Assembly: GCF_964059965.1 (NCBI RefSeq)
Contig: NZ_OZ060923.1
Location: forward strand, 372,001 to 436,000
Source: Fukatsuia anoeciicola
Lineage (GTDB): Bacteria; Pseudomonadota; Gammaproteobacteria; Enterobacterales; Enterobacteriaceae
DNA: 64,000 bases
Reading direction: 5' to 3'
The position numbers and the translations under genes were made by a program. A model generated the notes under the pieces. It searched no databases. It saw only the letters and a list, made by a program, of their open reading frames with translations, and was not told where the DNA came from. This document shows positions 19,852 to 29,058 of the stretch, piece after piece. Every line of letters starts with the position of its first letter. The first letter of the stretch is position 1.

Positions 19852-21182
19852 ATTAATAGGTGTTTATAAGAAAAATATTAGATCTTTTATGGATATAAGA
19901 AGATGATAGATAAAGAATAATAAGTTATAAAAATATTATACAATATTTTAGTTACAAATAATTTAGGTTAAAATAATAAAAATTATTGCTAATTATTACA
20001 AATCTAACACTATTATATACTTATATTAGTAATAAAAGATTTAGTTTAGTCGTACTATTTTAGCTTTACTTATACAATAATAAACTAGTAATAGATAGTT
20101 TTATCTTATATACTACTACTATCTATTTAAACTATATTTAAGATTAATAATAAATAAAAGTAATAACTAATTATTTTAATAATTAAATTATATTATTTTA
20201 TATACCTATTAAATATCTATAAAAAATTTTCCTAAGTAATTACCATGTTTTATTTATACTTTTAATAGTAGATAAAACATATAATATCTTATAGTTAGGG
20301 TGTAACTTTTGCATAGAATACCATACTTTAAATTAGTCAAATATTTATTTTAATAATCGAGTAAAAATAGATAAAATAACTAAGCTTTTATAAAATTATA
20401 AATATTAGGTTAGGTAATCAATAATTAAATGCAATAGTATTTACTAAAATATAAATCTACTGCCATCATGTTAGAATAATTTAACAGATAGATAAAAGAT
20501 ATTATCTTGTGCTTATTTAATACATTAGCGTTCGTAGCAAAATACATTACTAATATATTATGTAGCATAAGTAATCGTCATATTAAAACTATAAGTAGTA
20601 ATTAATTATTAATTTTTTAGTACTAATTTTGAGAAGCAATAGTTCACTAAACTAGTAAATTGAATTAACTAATTTATTTAGGTAAATTATATTAAGATAT
20701 TGGGATATCTTCTATACTAAAACTAACTTAAGCTATTTAGTTGATATTAAAAATCTAAAATATTACTATCATTATCAATGTTATAGATCAAAGATTTTAA
20801 ATTTAGAAAAAATACTAAAAATTAAATCTCCCTAATAACCATAAAATATACAATAAATAAATTATCAGCAATAATGAATTATTTTTCAATTTATGTAAAC
20901 TGTATAAATTAATAGTTAATGAAATAAATATTTTTTATATACATTTAATAACATAACTTTATTGCAAATATTAGAAAATACTAACCGTTAATAGAATTTA
21001 TTAAACATTAATAATATAAAGATAGTGAAAACTAAAATATTTTGGCGCTACTTTTATAAAGTAATATGTAAGTATCTCAATAATTTATGAAAGCAATGAT
21101 ACTATTGCATAGTATTAAAATGCTAATCTACAGTTATTAACTAGATTAATATTAATTTTATTAAGGGCTAAAATAGACTGTT
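19852..21182. other. Gap between corA and yigL
   Basis: E. coli has rarD, yigI, pldA, recQ, rhtC, rhtB and pldB between corA and yigL. Here 1.33 kb of AT-rich sequence with no recognisable ORF takes their place, which suggests one or more deletions followed by erosion. No RNA gene is visible. Confidence 0.75.
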
Positions 21183-21983
21183 ATGTATCATATTATTGCT
21201 TCTGATTTAGATGGCACCTTGCTATCTCCTAATCATACACTTTCTCCGTACGCTAAAGAATCTCTTAAGTTACTAACAGAACGTGGGGTACATTTTGTTT
21301 TTGCTACTGGCCGCCATCATGTTGATGTTTTACAAATTCGTGCTAGAGTTGCCATTAACGCTTTCATGATTACTTCAAATGGTGCGCGAGTGCATAATGC
21401 TACGGGCAAGTTAATTTTTAGTAATAATCTTGATGAAGATATTGTTTATGATCTCTGCGTAATGGAATATTATAATCCTTATATTCTAACCAATATTTAT
21501 CGTAATAACGATTGGTATATCAATCGTGAAAATCCTGAACAAGCTAATTTTTTTCACGAATCTATTTTTGATTATAAAATTATGGAGATTACATCATTAC
21601 CTACTGATGGTGTATGTAAAATCTATTTTATTAGCCATAACCATGAAAAATTGCTGCCATTAGAACAAGAGATTAAAATACGTTGGGGTAATCGTGTTAA
21701 TGTTTGTTTTTCATTACCTACATGCCTAGAAGTCATGGGAGCAGGAGTGTCTAAGGGTCATGCATTACAACAGGTTGCGCAAATTTTTGGTTATTCATTA
21801 AAAAATTGTATTGCTTTCGGTGATGGCATGAACGATAAAGAAATGCTTTCTATGGTAGGTAAAGGCTGTATTATGGAAAATGCGCATGCACGTCTAAAAG
21901 AAGAATTACCTACACTAGAAATTATTGATTCTAATGCTAATGATGCAGTTCCTCATTATTTACGTAAAATATTTTTATTATAA
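21183..21983 (+). CDS. yigL: YigL, HAD-superfamily (Cof-type) phosphatase
   Basis: This cytosolic HAD phosphatase of the Cof subfamily has 266 residues, the same as E. coli YigL, which is reported to act on pyridoxal phosphate and sugar phosphates. HAD motif I is SDLDGTLLSP with the nucleophile Asp9, motif II is FATGRH, and motif IV is IAFGDGMNDKEMLSM. The cap domain occupies the middle. Its place after corA matches E. coli order. Retention in a reduced genome suggests a needed dephosphorylation, possibly in vitamin B6 or riboflavin metabolism; that is inference. Confidence 0.93.
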   Translation: MYHIIASDLDGTLLSPNHTLSPYAKESLKLLTERGVHFVFATGRHHVDVLQIRARVAINAFMITSNGARVHNATGKLIFSNNLDEDIVYDLCVMEYYNPYILTNIYRNNDWYINRENPEQANFFHESIFDYKIMEITSLPTDGVCKIYFISHNHEKLLPLEQEIKIRWGNRVNVCFSLPTCLEVMGAGVSKGHALQQVAQIFGYSLKNCIAFGDGMNDKEMLSMVGKGCIMENAHARLKEELPTLEIIDSNANDAVPHYLRKIFLL

Positions 21984-23636
21984 TATGATCATTTATTAAT
22001 CTTTATCATTATAAAAGTATACATTATACTAGGGAAAACATCAATATTTTTAATCTAGCTACTTTTTATAAATAATATTATATAATTGATTAGTATCATT
22101 TATACATAATGAACCTATATAAAAGGTATAAGATATAATGTTTTATTAACATAAGTTCATTAAGTTATATTAATGACTAATTTCTTTCAGTATTGAGCTA
22201 TTAATAATTAATACATAGTAATTTTAGATAACAATATAAATATATTAAACAATTTTTTAATAAAATCCAATTTAGTTAAAAATGTTTAATTATAGTTATA
22301 GTAGAAATATTGTAACATGACTTAAATAAAATTATACGAAAACAGAGATTATATTATAATAATCATTTATTAAAACTCTTTATCTTGAATATTTTTGTAT
22401 TTGATAAGACTATTAAGTATTTGTAGGTAATAATAGATAGGTATTTAATGATTAATTTAGTTTTTTGTATTAAACTTCTTTAAGAGATCTTATTTATCTA
22501 ATTTTTATGTTATAAATTACTATAATTAAATTATATCTTAATTTAAATTATTATTACTTATTTTAGTAATAACCTAATATAACTTTAGATTATTTAATTA
22601 TACTAATAATATTCTATCTAACACATGCTAGCTTAATAATAATAAATTATTAAGCTATCTTTTAGTGCTAAAAATTTTTTCTTTATTTTTTTAATTGATA
22701 TTAAATTTAAATTAATTTTACTAGTCTTAAGCAATCTATATCTATTACAATTTTAATTGTAAGATATATTTATATATAAAGCTCTTAAGTAATCTGAAAT
22801 TATAATATTTTTATTAATCATAGTTATATATGGTAACTAATCTACTTTTTATAAACTATCACTTAGTATTTTAAGGTATATCTTTTTTCTTAATAAAACT
22901 CTTTATGTTTTATTAGTTTAAATAGTATTTAGTAATATTAATAAATATACGCTAAGATATCTAATATTGGTAATAAATTATCAATAAATTCTTTATAAGT
23001 TAAGACTTAGATACTATATTAAATAATGTATAAATTTATTATAAAAATTAGTAATAATTACTAATTAGTATTAATGGTAGTAATAGCATTACTAAAAATT
23101 AATTGCGTTATATAATATTTGCTATATTAAATATAATTAATTTTAAGTTGAAAAGACCTAGTAAGTAAACTTACTATCAATAAATTGCTTTAATTTTTAG
23201 TATTAATAATAAATTTTTACTAATGAAGTTTATAATAATACTAATTATGGTCATTAATTATTAATACTAAAAAATATTATTAGTAGACATTATACTTATG
23301 TTGAAAATATAAATAACCCATATTAAACTAAATTATTTAGAAAAATTAAAGGTAATTATTAGAGTAATATTTCTATGAATAAAAATAACATGTCAAAGAC
23401 ACTAATCATTTAACAATAAAATTGTATGAATTGAATTATTATAAAAGATATTAATTTTTAGAATATATTAAAATAATAATTAAATAATATAAGATAACTT
23501 ATTGATATAAAATATAGATTTTTCTATTTAAAATAATAAGTAACTAAACTAAAGAAAAGTTATATTTTTATTTTCCTTAATCTCTATTATCATAGATAAT
23601 AGAGTATGTTGATGTCTAAAAATGGCGTAACATTAT
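21984..23636. other. Long gap between yigL and pitA
   Basis: This 1.65-kb AT-rich stretch has no supportable gene. From about 22470 to 23030 it carries copy B of the dispersed repeat. The yigL-pitA neighbourhood is not the E. coli order, so the gap also marks a rearrangement point. Confidence 0.75.
22470..23030 (+). repeat. Dispersed noncoding repeat, copy B
   Basis: This copy matches the minus strand of 3025-3657 and the plus strand of 35998-36510. Shared strings include CTTATTTATCTAATTTTTAT, TTTAGATTATTTAATTATAC, TTTTAATTGTAAGATATATT and, with copy A only, AAAACTCTTTATG and AGTATTTAGTAATATTAATAA. It contains a 12-bp stem (22629-22640 with 22646-22657, TAGCTTAATAAT). No ORF is shared with the other copies. 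The right boundary is uncertain. Confidence 0.75.
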
Positions 23637-25136
23637 ATGCTGCATCTTTTTACTGGTCTTGATTTCCATACTAGCCTAATGTTAGTTCTTGCTCTATTTT
23701 TTGTGCTATTTTATGAAGCCATTAATGGTTTTCATGATACTGCTAATGCTGTTGTAACAGTGATATATACTCGTGCAGCACGTTCTCAAGTTGCTGTTAT
23801 TATGGCTGGAATATTTAATTTTCTTGGCGTAATGCTAGGTGGATTAAGTGTTGCTTATGCTATTGTTCATTTACTACCAACTAATTTACTGCTTAATATG
23901 GGCTCAGCCCATGGGTTAGCAATGGTTTTTTCTATGTTATTAGCAGCAATTATCTGGAATCTTGGTACTTGGTATTTTGGTATACCTGCTTCTAGCTCGC
24001 ATACACTAATTGGCTCTATTATTGGTGTAGGATTAACTAATACATTAATAACTAATGTATCGATTATCGACGCGATAAATATTCCTAAGATGATACAAAT
24101 TTTTTTATCATTAATTTTATCTCCTTTAGGAGGATTAGTTATTGCTAGTTTGATATTATTTTTATTACGCTATTATTGGAGTGGAACAAAAAAGTATCAA
24201 CTTATTCATCTAACACCTACTAAACGCATACAAAAAGATGGTAAACATAAACCACCTTTTTGGATACGCATTGCTCTAATCATTTCTGCTATTGGTATTA
24301 GTTTTTCTCATGGTGCTAATGATGGGCAAAAAGGAATTGGTTTAATTATGTTAGTATTAATTGGTATCGCACCAATGGGGTTTATCTTGGATATGAATGC
24401 TACAAGTCATGATATTACGTACACACGTAATGCAATCACTAATTTACAACAATATTATAAACAACATAGTGTTGAATTAACTCCGGTTATTGAGCCCAAG
24501 ATATCAACTACTCTTCCAACTAAAAATATAGTAAATACTATGACACAATTTAATTGTGATAGTGTTTCTGTTATTCTAGCACTTGATTTTGCAACAGCCT
24601 TATTAAATAATTTACAAAATTATAATCAATTAAATATAGACCAACGTGGTCATATGCGTCGTTTATTATTATGTGCAGCAGAAACTGCGGTTATAACTGC
24701 TAAATTACCTGAAACTAGTGCTAAAAATCGACGTTTTTTATATAATATGCGTAAAGATTTACTTAAAACAGTAGAATATGCTCCTACCTGGATTGTTGTT
24801 GCTGTCGCTTTAGCTCTTTCATTAGGAACAATGATTGGCTGGAAACGTGTTGCAGTGACTATCGGTGAAAAGATTGGTAAAAATGGCATGACATATGCCC
24901 AAGGTGTTTCGGCACAAATGACGGCAGCAGTTTCTATTGGTATTGCTAGTTATACAGGTATGCCAGTTTCTACTACTCAAGTATTTTCTTCAGCAATTGC
25001 TGGTGCTATGTTAGTAGGTGGTAGTGGCTTGCAAAATAAAACGGTAAAAAATATCACACTAGCCTGGATTTTAACATTACCAATTTCTATAGTACTTTCT
25101 GGATTATTATATTGGATAGCATTAATGTTTCTTTAA
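23637..25136 (+). CDS. pitA: PitA, low-affinity inorganic phosphate transporter
   Basis: PitA imports phosphate as a metal-phosphate complex with protons across the inner membrane. It has 499 residues, exactly as E. coli. The two PHO4 family repeats are visible: EAINGFHDTANAVVTVIYTR with PASSSHTLIG, and SHGANDGQKGIG with GMPVSTTQVFSSAIAG. In the second repeat Gln448 stands where the family normally has His (STTH). A cytosolic loop separates the halves. It is a single gene followed by a likely terminator. Confidence 0.96.
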   Translation: MLHLFTGLDFHTSLMLVLALFFVLFYEAINGFHDTANAVVTVIYTRAARSQVAVIMAGIFNFLGVMLGGLSVAYAIVHLLPTNLLLNMGSAHGLAMVFSMLLAAIIWNLGTWYFGIPASSSHTLIGSIIGVGLTNTLITNVSIIDAINIPKMIQIFLSLILSPLGGLVIASLILFLLRYYWSGTKKYQLIHLTPTKRIQKDGKHKPPFWIRIALIISAIGISFSHGANDGQKGIGLIMLVLIGIAPMGFILDMNATSHDITYTRNAITNLQQYYKQHSVELTPVIEPKISTTLPTKNIVNTMTQFNCDSVSVILALDFATALLNNLQNYNQLNIDQRGHMRRLLLCAAETAVITAKLPETSAKNRRFLYNMRKDLLKTVEYAPTWIVVAVALALSLGTMIGWKRVAVTIGEKIGKNGMTYAQGVSAQMTAAVSIGIASYTGMPVSTTQVFSSAIAGAMLVGGSGLQNKTVKNITLAWILTLPISIVLSGLLYWIALMFL

Positions 25137-25609
25137 AGACTAGTTAAAATTATAATAAGTTAATAATAACTTAATTTTTGTTAAAGAAATAAACATATAG
25201 CCTATAAATATATGTTAATTACAATTAACCTTTCTTTTAAGATCAAGAAGATTAATATAAAAATTTATTTAATTACTAGATTCTATGATATATAAATTAA
25301 TTAGAGGACTAAGTAATTTGTTCTATTAAACAAATATAAAAATGATAATAGTATTTTTAGCATTAACTCTCTTTCTTATTACTAAAAAATACCATATATA
25401 TTTTAGTCTCATGTGGTTATCATTAAAACATTTATAGCAAGGTTGTATCTTTCGTTTGTAAGCTAATTAATTACTGTTAGTTAATCATTAATCGTGCTAT
25501 TACTTAAGATTAAACAAATTGAAAATAATTAATTCCATACTAAAAAAGATAAACTAATTAAATCATGCAACATAGTACTTAATTAAGAAAATTGGTAGGA
25601 GTGAATCCG
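25137..25609. other. Spacer between pitA and hldD
   Basis: This 473-nt AT-rich spacer holds the pitA terminator-like hairpin near its left end and the TAGGAG ribosome-binding sequence of hldD at its right end. The hldD-waaF-waaC promoter is expected here but could not be pinned down. Confidence 0.6.
25156..25173 (+). terminator. Probable Rho-independent terminator of pitA
   Basis: TAAGTTA and TAACTTA form a 7-bp stem with loop ATAA, 19 nt after the pitA stop, followed by ATTTTTG. The stem is weak in GC, but its placement and T run fit an intrinsic terminator. Confidence 0.5.
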
Positions 25610-26545
25610 ATGATTATTGTTACTGGAGGTGCTGGTTTTATTGGTAGTAATATTATTAATGGATTAAATAAAGAAGGATATAAAGATATTTTAGTAGTTG
25701 ATAACTTAAAAGATGGCACTAAGTTTATTAATTTAGTTGATCTTAGTATTATTGATTACATGGATAAAAAAAATTTTATCACTAGTATTACCGCTGGAAA
25801 TGATATGGGTAATATTGATGCTATTTTTCATTTAGGTGCCTGCTCTTCAACCACTGAGTGGAATGGAAAATATATAATGGATAATAATTATCAATACTCT
25901 AAAGATATCTTACATTTTTGCCTCAATAATAATATTGCTTTTTTATATGCTTCTTCTGCTGCTGTCTATGGTAATCGCACAGATAATTTTATTGAAGAGT
26001 ATCAATACGAAAAACCTCTTAATATATATGGTTATTCTAAATTTCTTTTTGATCAATATGTTCGAAGTATTTTACCTAAGGTAACTTCACAAATCTGTGG
26101 TTTTCGTTACTTTAATGTTTATGGTCCGCGTGAAAGCCATAAAAATAGTATGGCTAGTATTATTTTTTACCTGAATAATCAAGTTAATGCTGGTAAGAGT
26201 CCGAAATTATTTTTTGGTAGTGAAAATTTTAAACGTGATTTTATTTACGTAGATGATGTTACTGCAGTGAATCTATGGTTTTGGAAAAACGGTATTTCTG
26301 GAATTTATAATTGTGGTACAGGTTATGCAGAATCATTTAAAGTCGTAGCTAACTTAGTAGTAGAGTATTATCAAAGTATACCAGTATCATACATTGAATT
26401 TCCGCAACAACTAAAAAAACGTTATCAAAGTTTTACACAAGCTAATCTAAATAAACTACGTGCTGCTGGTTATAAGAAATCCTTTAAAAGTATTTTTGAA
26501 GGCACAAAAGAATATTTAACCTGGCTTAACATCCTTAATAATTAA
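25610..26545 (+). CDS. hldD: HldD, ADP-L-glycero-D-manno-heptose 6-epimerase
   Basis: HldD makes ADP-L-glycero-D-manno-heptose, the heptose donor for LPS inner core. From the ATG at 25610 it has 311 residues (310 in E. coli), starting MIIVTGGAGFIGSN with the Rossmann NAD(P) motif; TAGGAG lies 8 nt upstream. A TTG start at 25592 would add six unrelated residues. The SDR catalytic Tyr-Lys is in NIYGYSKFLFDQY, and IFHLGACSSTTEW and YFNVYGPRESHK are typical. It heads the hldD-waaF-waaC cluster, as in E. coli. Confidence 0.97.
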   Translation: MIIVTGGAGFIGSNIINGLNKEGYKDILVVDNLKDGTKFINLVDLSIIDYMDKKNFITSITAGNDMGNIDAIFHLGACSSTTEWNGKYIMDNNYQYSKDILHFCLNNNIAFLYASSAAVYGNRTDNFIEEYQYEKPLNIYGYSKFLFDQYVRSILPKVTSQICGFRYFNVYGPRESHKNSMASIIFYLNNQVNAGKSPKLFFGSENFKRDFIYVDDVTAVNLWFWKNGISGIYNCGTGYAESFKVVANLVVEYYQSIPVSYIEFPQQLKKRYQSFTQANLNKLRAAGYKKSFKSIFEGTKEYLTWLNILNN

Positions 26546-26600
26546 GAATAGAAAATAATATATAGTATCTATAATTATAATAAAGAAGGGGATAAGTAAT

Positions 26601-27638
26601 ATGAAAATATTAGTCATTGCTCCTTCATGGGTTGGTGATACAATGATATCACAAGGCATGTACCGCACGCTTAAAGTAAAATACCCTACTGCAAGGATTG
26701 ATGTAATGGCGTCTCAATGGTGTCGCTCACTATTAAAAAGAATGCCAGAAGTAAATAAAACTTTGTCAATGCCACTAGATCATGGCGTTTTGGCTATTAG
26801 TGAGCGTCGTCGTTTAGGTATATCTCTGCGTGCATCTCAATATGAGCGTGCCTATGTATTACCTAACTCATTTAAATCAGTATTAGTACCTTTTTTTGCT
26901 AATATTCCACAGCGTATTGGTTGGCGTGGCGAGATGCGTTATGGTTTACTCAATGATATTCGGGTGTTAGATAAATTAGCTTTTCCAATGATGATACAAC
27001 GTTATATCACGTTGACTTATGATAAAAAAGATATACGTTCAGCAGCTGATTTATTACAACCATTGCTTTGGCCACAATTGCAAGTTCGGAACGAAGAAAT
27101 ATTAGAAATAACTAGACTATTTAATATTACTAATAAACGCCCTATTATTGGCTTATGTCCTGGTGCTGAATCTGGTCTAGCTAAACGCTGGCCACACTAT
27201 TATTACTCTATATTAGCTCAACAACTTATTAATAATGGTTATCAGGTTGCTTTATTTGGCTCAGTAAAAGACTATTTTATTGGTGAAGAAATTCGTTTAG
27301 TTATTAATAAAAACAATCACTATAATTATTTAAATTTAGCAGGCCAAACCTCACTTGAACAAGTAGTAGTATTAATTGCTGCCTGTAACGCTATAGTAAG
27401 TAATGATTCAGGATTAATGCATATAGCTGCTGCCTTAAATAAACCACTTATTGCTATATACGGACCAACTAGTCCAAATTTTACTCCGCCATTATCAAAA
27501 AAAGCTAAGGTGATTCGTTTAACGACTAACTATTATAAAAGAGGTAAAGATTCTATTATTCAAGGATATGATCAGAGCCTAATTAATATTACACCTGAAC
27601 AGGTTATGATAGCTCTTAACCAGCAATTATCATCTTAA
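26601..27638 (+). CDS. waaF: WaaF (RfaF), LPS heptosyltransferase II
   Basis: WaaF adds the second heptose to the LPS inner core at the cytosolic face of the inner membrane (GT9 family). It has 345 residues against 348 in E. coli. Signature blocks are MKILVIAPSWVGD, LCPGAESGLAKRWPHYYY and CNAIVSNDSGLMHIAAAL. AAGGGG lies upstream of the ATG. It lies between hldD and waaC in conserved order, so the heptose donor and both transferases are encoded together. Confidence 0.96.
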   Translation: MKILVIAPSWVGDTMISQGMYRTLKVKYPTARIDVMASQWCRSLLKRMPEVNKTLSMPLDHGVLAISERRRLGISLRASQYERAYVLPNSFKSVLVPFFANIPQRIGWRGEMRYGLLNDIRVLDKLAFPMMIQRYITLTYDKKDIRSAADLLQPLLWPQLQVRNEEILEITRLFNITNKRPIIGLCPGAESGLAKRWPHYYYSILAQQLINNGYQVALFGSVKDYFIGEEIRLVINKNNHYNYLNLAGQTSLEQVVVLIAACNAIVSNDSGLMHIAAALNKPLIAIYGPTSPNFTPPLSKKAKVIRLTTNYYKRGKDSIIQGYDQSLINITPEQVMIALNQQLSS

Positions 27639-27639
27639 T

Positions 27640-27678
27640 TTATAATAAAAGACTTATTTTTATAATAAAAGACCTATT
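27640..27678 (+). repeat. Two-copy 20-nt tandem repeat in the waaF-waaC spacer
   Basis: TTATAATAAAAGACTTATT (27640-27658) and TTATAATAAAAGACCTATT (27660-27678) repeat with a 20-nt period and one difference. Together they make up almost all the spacer and end directly before the waaC ATG. No strong ribosome-binding sequence is present, so the duplication changes what lies in front of waaC. Confidence 0.7.
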
Positions 27679-27679
27679 A

Positions 27680-28645
27680 ATGTATATTCTTATAGTTAAA
27701 ACTTCGTCAATGGGTGATGTGCTACACAGCTTACCAGCACTGACTGATATGCTTACTATTATCCCCATGTTGCGTGTAGATTGGGTGGTAGAAGAAAATT
27801 TTTGTCAAATTCCTAGTTGGCATCCAGCAGTTAATGAAGTAATACCAATAGCTATCCGACGTTGGCGTAAAAGTTGGTTTAGCAGCAATACTCGCCAAGA
27901 ACGCGCTGCTTTTAAACAGCAAATACAACAACGTTACTACGATCTTGTAATTGATGCACAGGGTCTAATGAAAAGTGTTATATTTATTACTTACTTAGCT
28001 AAAGGAATAAAACATGGTTTTGATTATAGAAGTGCACGAGAACCTTTAGTGAGTTGGTTTTATCATTATTGCCATCATGTTAATAAACAACAACATGCAG
28101 TAGAACGTATTCGTCAGTTATTTGCTAAAAGTCTTTGTTACGATAAACCTCAAAGTTATGGTAATTATGCAATTGCTCAGCATTTTTTGCATACATTGTC
28201 AGCTGACACTGGACAATATTTAGTATTTTTACATGCAACAACGAAAGCTAACAAACATTGGCCAGAAATATACTGGTCTGAACTTATTAAATTAGTACAA
28301 CCAACAGGTTTAAAAATTAAATTACCTTGGGGGGCAAAACATGAATACCAGCGTGCTATGCGTTTAGCCACTTCTTTTCCTCATGTAGAAGTATTGCCTA
28401 AGCTTCAGTTGCAACAAATTGCAGAAATTTTAGTTGGAGCTAAAGCTGTAGTTTCTGTTGATACTGGACTAAGTCATTTAACTGCCGCTTTAAATTGCCC
28501 TAATATTACATTATTTGGTCCAACAGATCCAAGTTTAATTGGTGGTTATGGAAAAAATCAATACTCAGTATTCTCTAAACAAAAGAACATGTTTACTCTT
28601 TCAGCTACTACTATCATGAATAAATTAGAAAAAATAATTTTATAA
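27680..28645 (+). CDS. waaC: WaaC (RfaC), LPS heptosyltransferase I
   Basis: WaaC adds the first heptose to Kdo2-lipid A (GT9 family). It has 321 residues against 319 in E. coli. It begins MYILIVKTSSMGDVLHSLPA, and the ADP-heptose site shows as VVSVDTGLSHLTAAL and GPTDPSLIGGYGKNQ. ELFAKSL-like AVERIRQLFAKSLCYDKPQ is also conserved. The O-antigen ligase gene waaL that follows in E. coli is absent, which fits a short, deep-rough LPS. Confidence 0.96.
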   Translation: MYILIVKTSSMGDVLHSLPALTDMLTIIPMLRVDWVVEENFCQIPSWHPAVNEVIPIAIRRWRKSWFSSNTRQERAAFKQQIQQRYYDLVIDAQGLMKSVIFITYLAKGIKHGFDYRSAREPLVSWFYHYCHHVNKQQHAVERIRQLFAKSLCYDKPQSYGNYAIAQHFLHTLSADTGQYLVFLHATTKANKHWPEIYWSELIKLVQPTGLKIKLPWGAKHEYQRAMRLATSFPHVEVLPKLQLQQIAEILVGAKAVVSVDTGLSHLTAALNCPNITLFGPTDPSLIGGYGKNQYSVFSKQKNMFTLSATTIMNKLEKIIL

Positions 28646-28732
28646 ATAATTCATAAAACAAAAAGTTATAGACTTATAAGCTTATTTTATTAATAAAGAT
28701 ACTATTAATAGAATTTAAAACTAATCTTTAAT

Positions 28733-28753
28733 TAGCTTTTATTTAAAAAGCTA
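28733..28753. terminator. Candidate terminator hairpin between convergent waaC and rpsT
   Basis: TAGCTTTT and AAAAGCTA form an 8-bp stem around a 5-nt loop in the 149-nt spacer between the two convergent genes. T-rich sequence follows loosely on the plus strand. It could end either transcript; the call is tentative. Confidence 0.35.
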
Positions 28754-28794
28754 TTAAATTTAACTATTTTATTTTAATTCATTCTAAAATGCTA

Positions 28795-29058
28795 TCAAAG
28801 CATTTTTTTAATTTGTTTTGATAAATTTGATTTATGACGTGCTGCTTTATTTTTATGAATAAGACCCTTACAGGCATGACGATCAACTATAGGTTGCATG
28901 TTTTTAAATGCTTCTTGTGCGACAGCTTTGTTGCCTTTAGCAACTGCGGCATAAACCTTTTTAATAAAAGTTCGAATCATTGAACGACGACTAGTATTAT
29001 ACTGACGACTCTTCTTAGATTGTTTAACACGCTTCTTAGCTGATTTAATATTTGCCAA
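28795..29058 (-). CDS. rpsT: Ribosomal protein S20
   Basis: S20 is a small-subunit protein that binds 16S rRNA early in assembly. It has 87 residues, as in E. coli, beginning MANIKSAKKRVKQSKKSR and ending in a lysine-rich helix (HKNKAARHKSNLSKQ). A GGGAG ribosome-binding sequence lies upstream. In E. coli rpsT is next to ribF and divergent from it; here it is 13 kb away from ribF, beyond folA, and on the same strand as ribF, so this block has been rearranged. Confidence 0.97.
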   Translation of the reverse strand: MANIKSAKKRVKQSKKSRQYNTSRRSMIRTFIKKVYAAVAKGNKAVAQEAFKNMQPIVDRHACKGLIHKNKAARHKSNLSKQIKKML

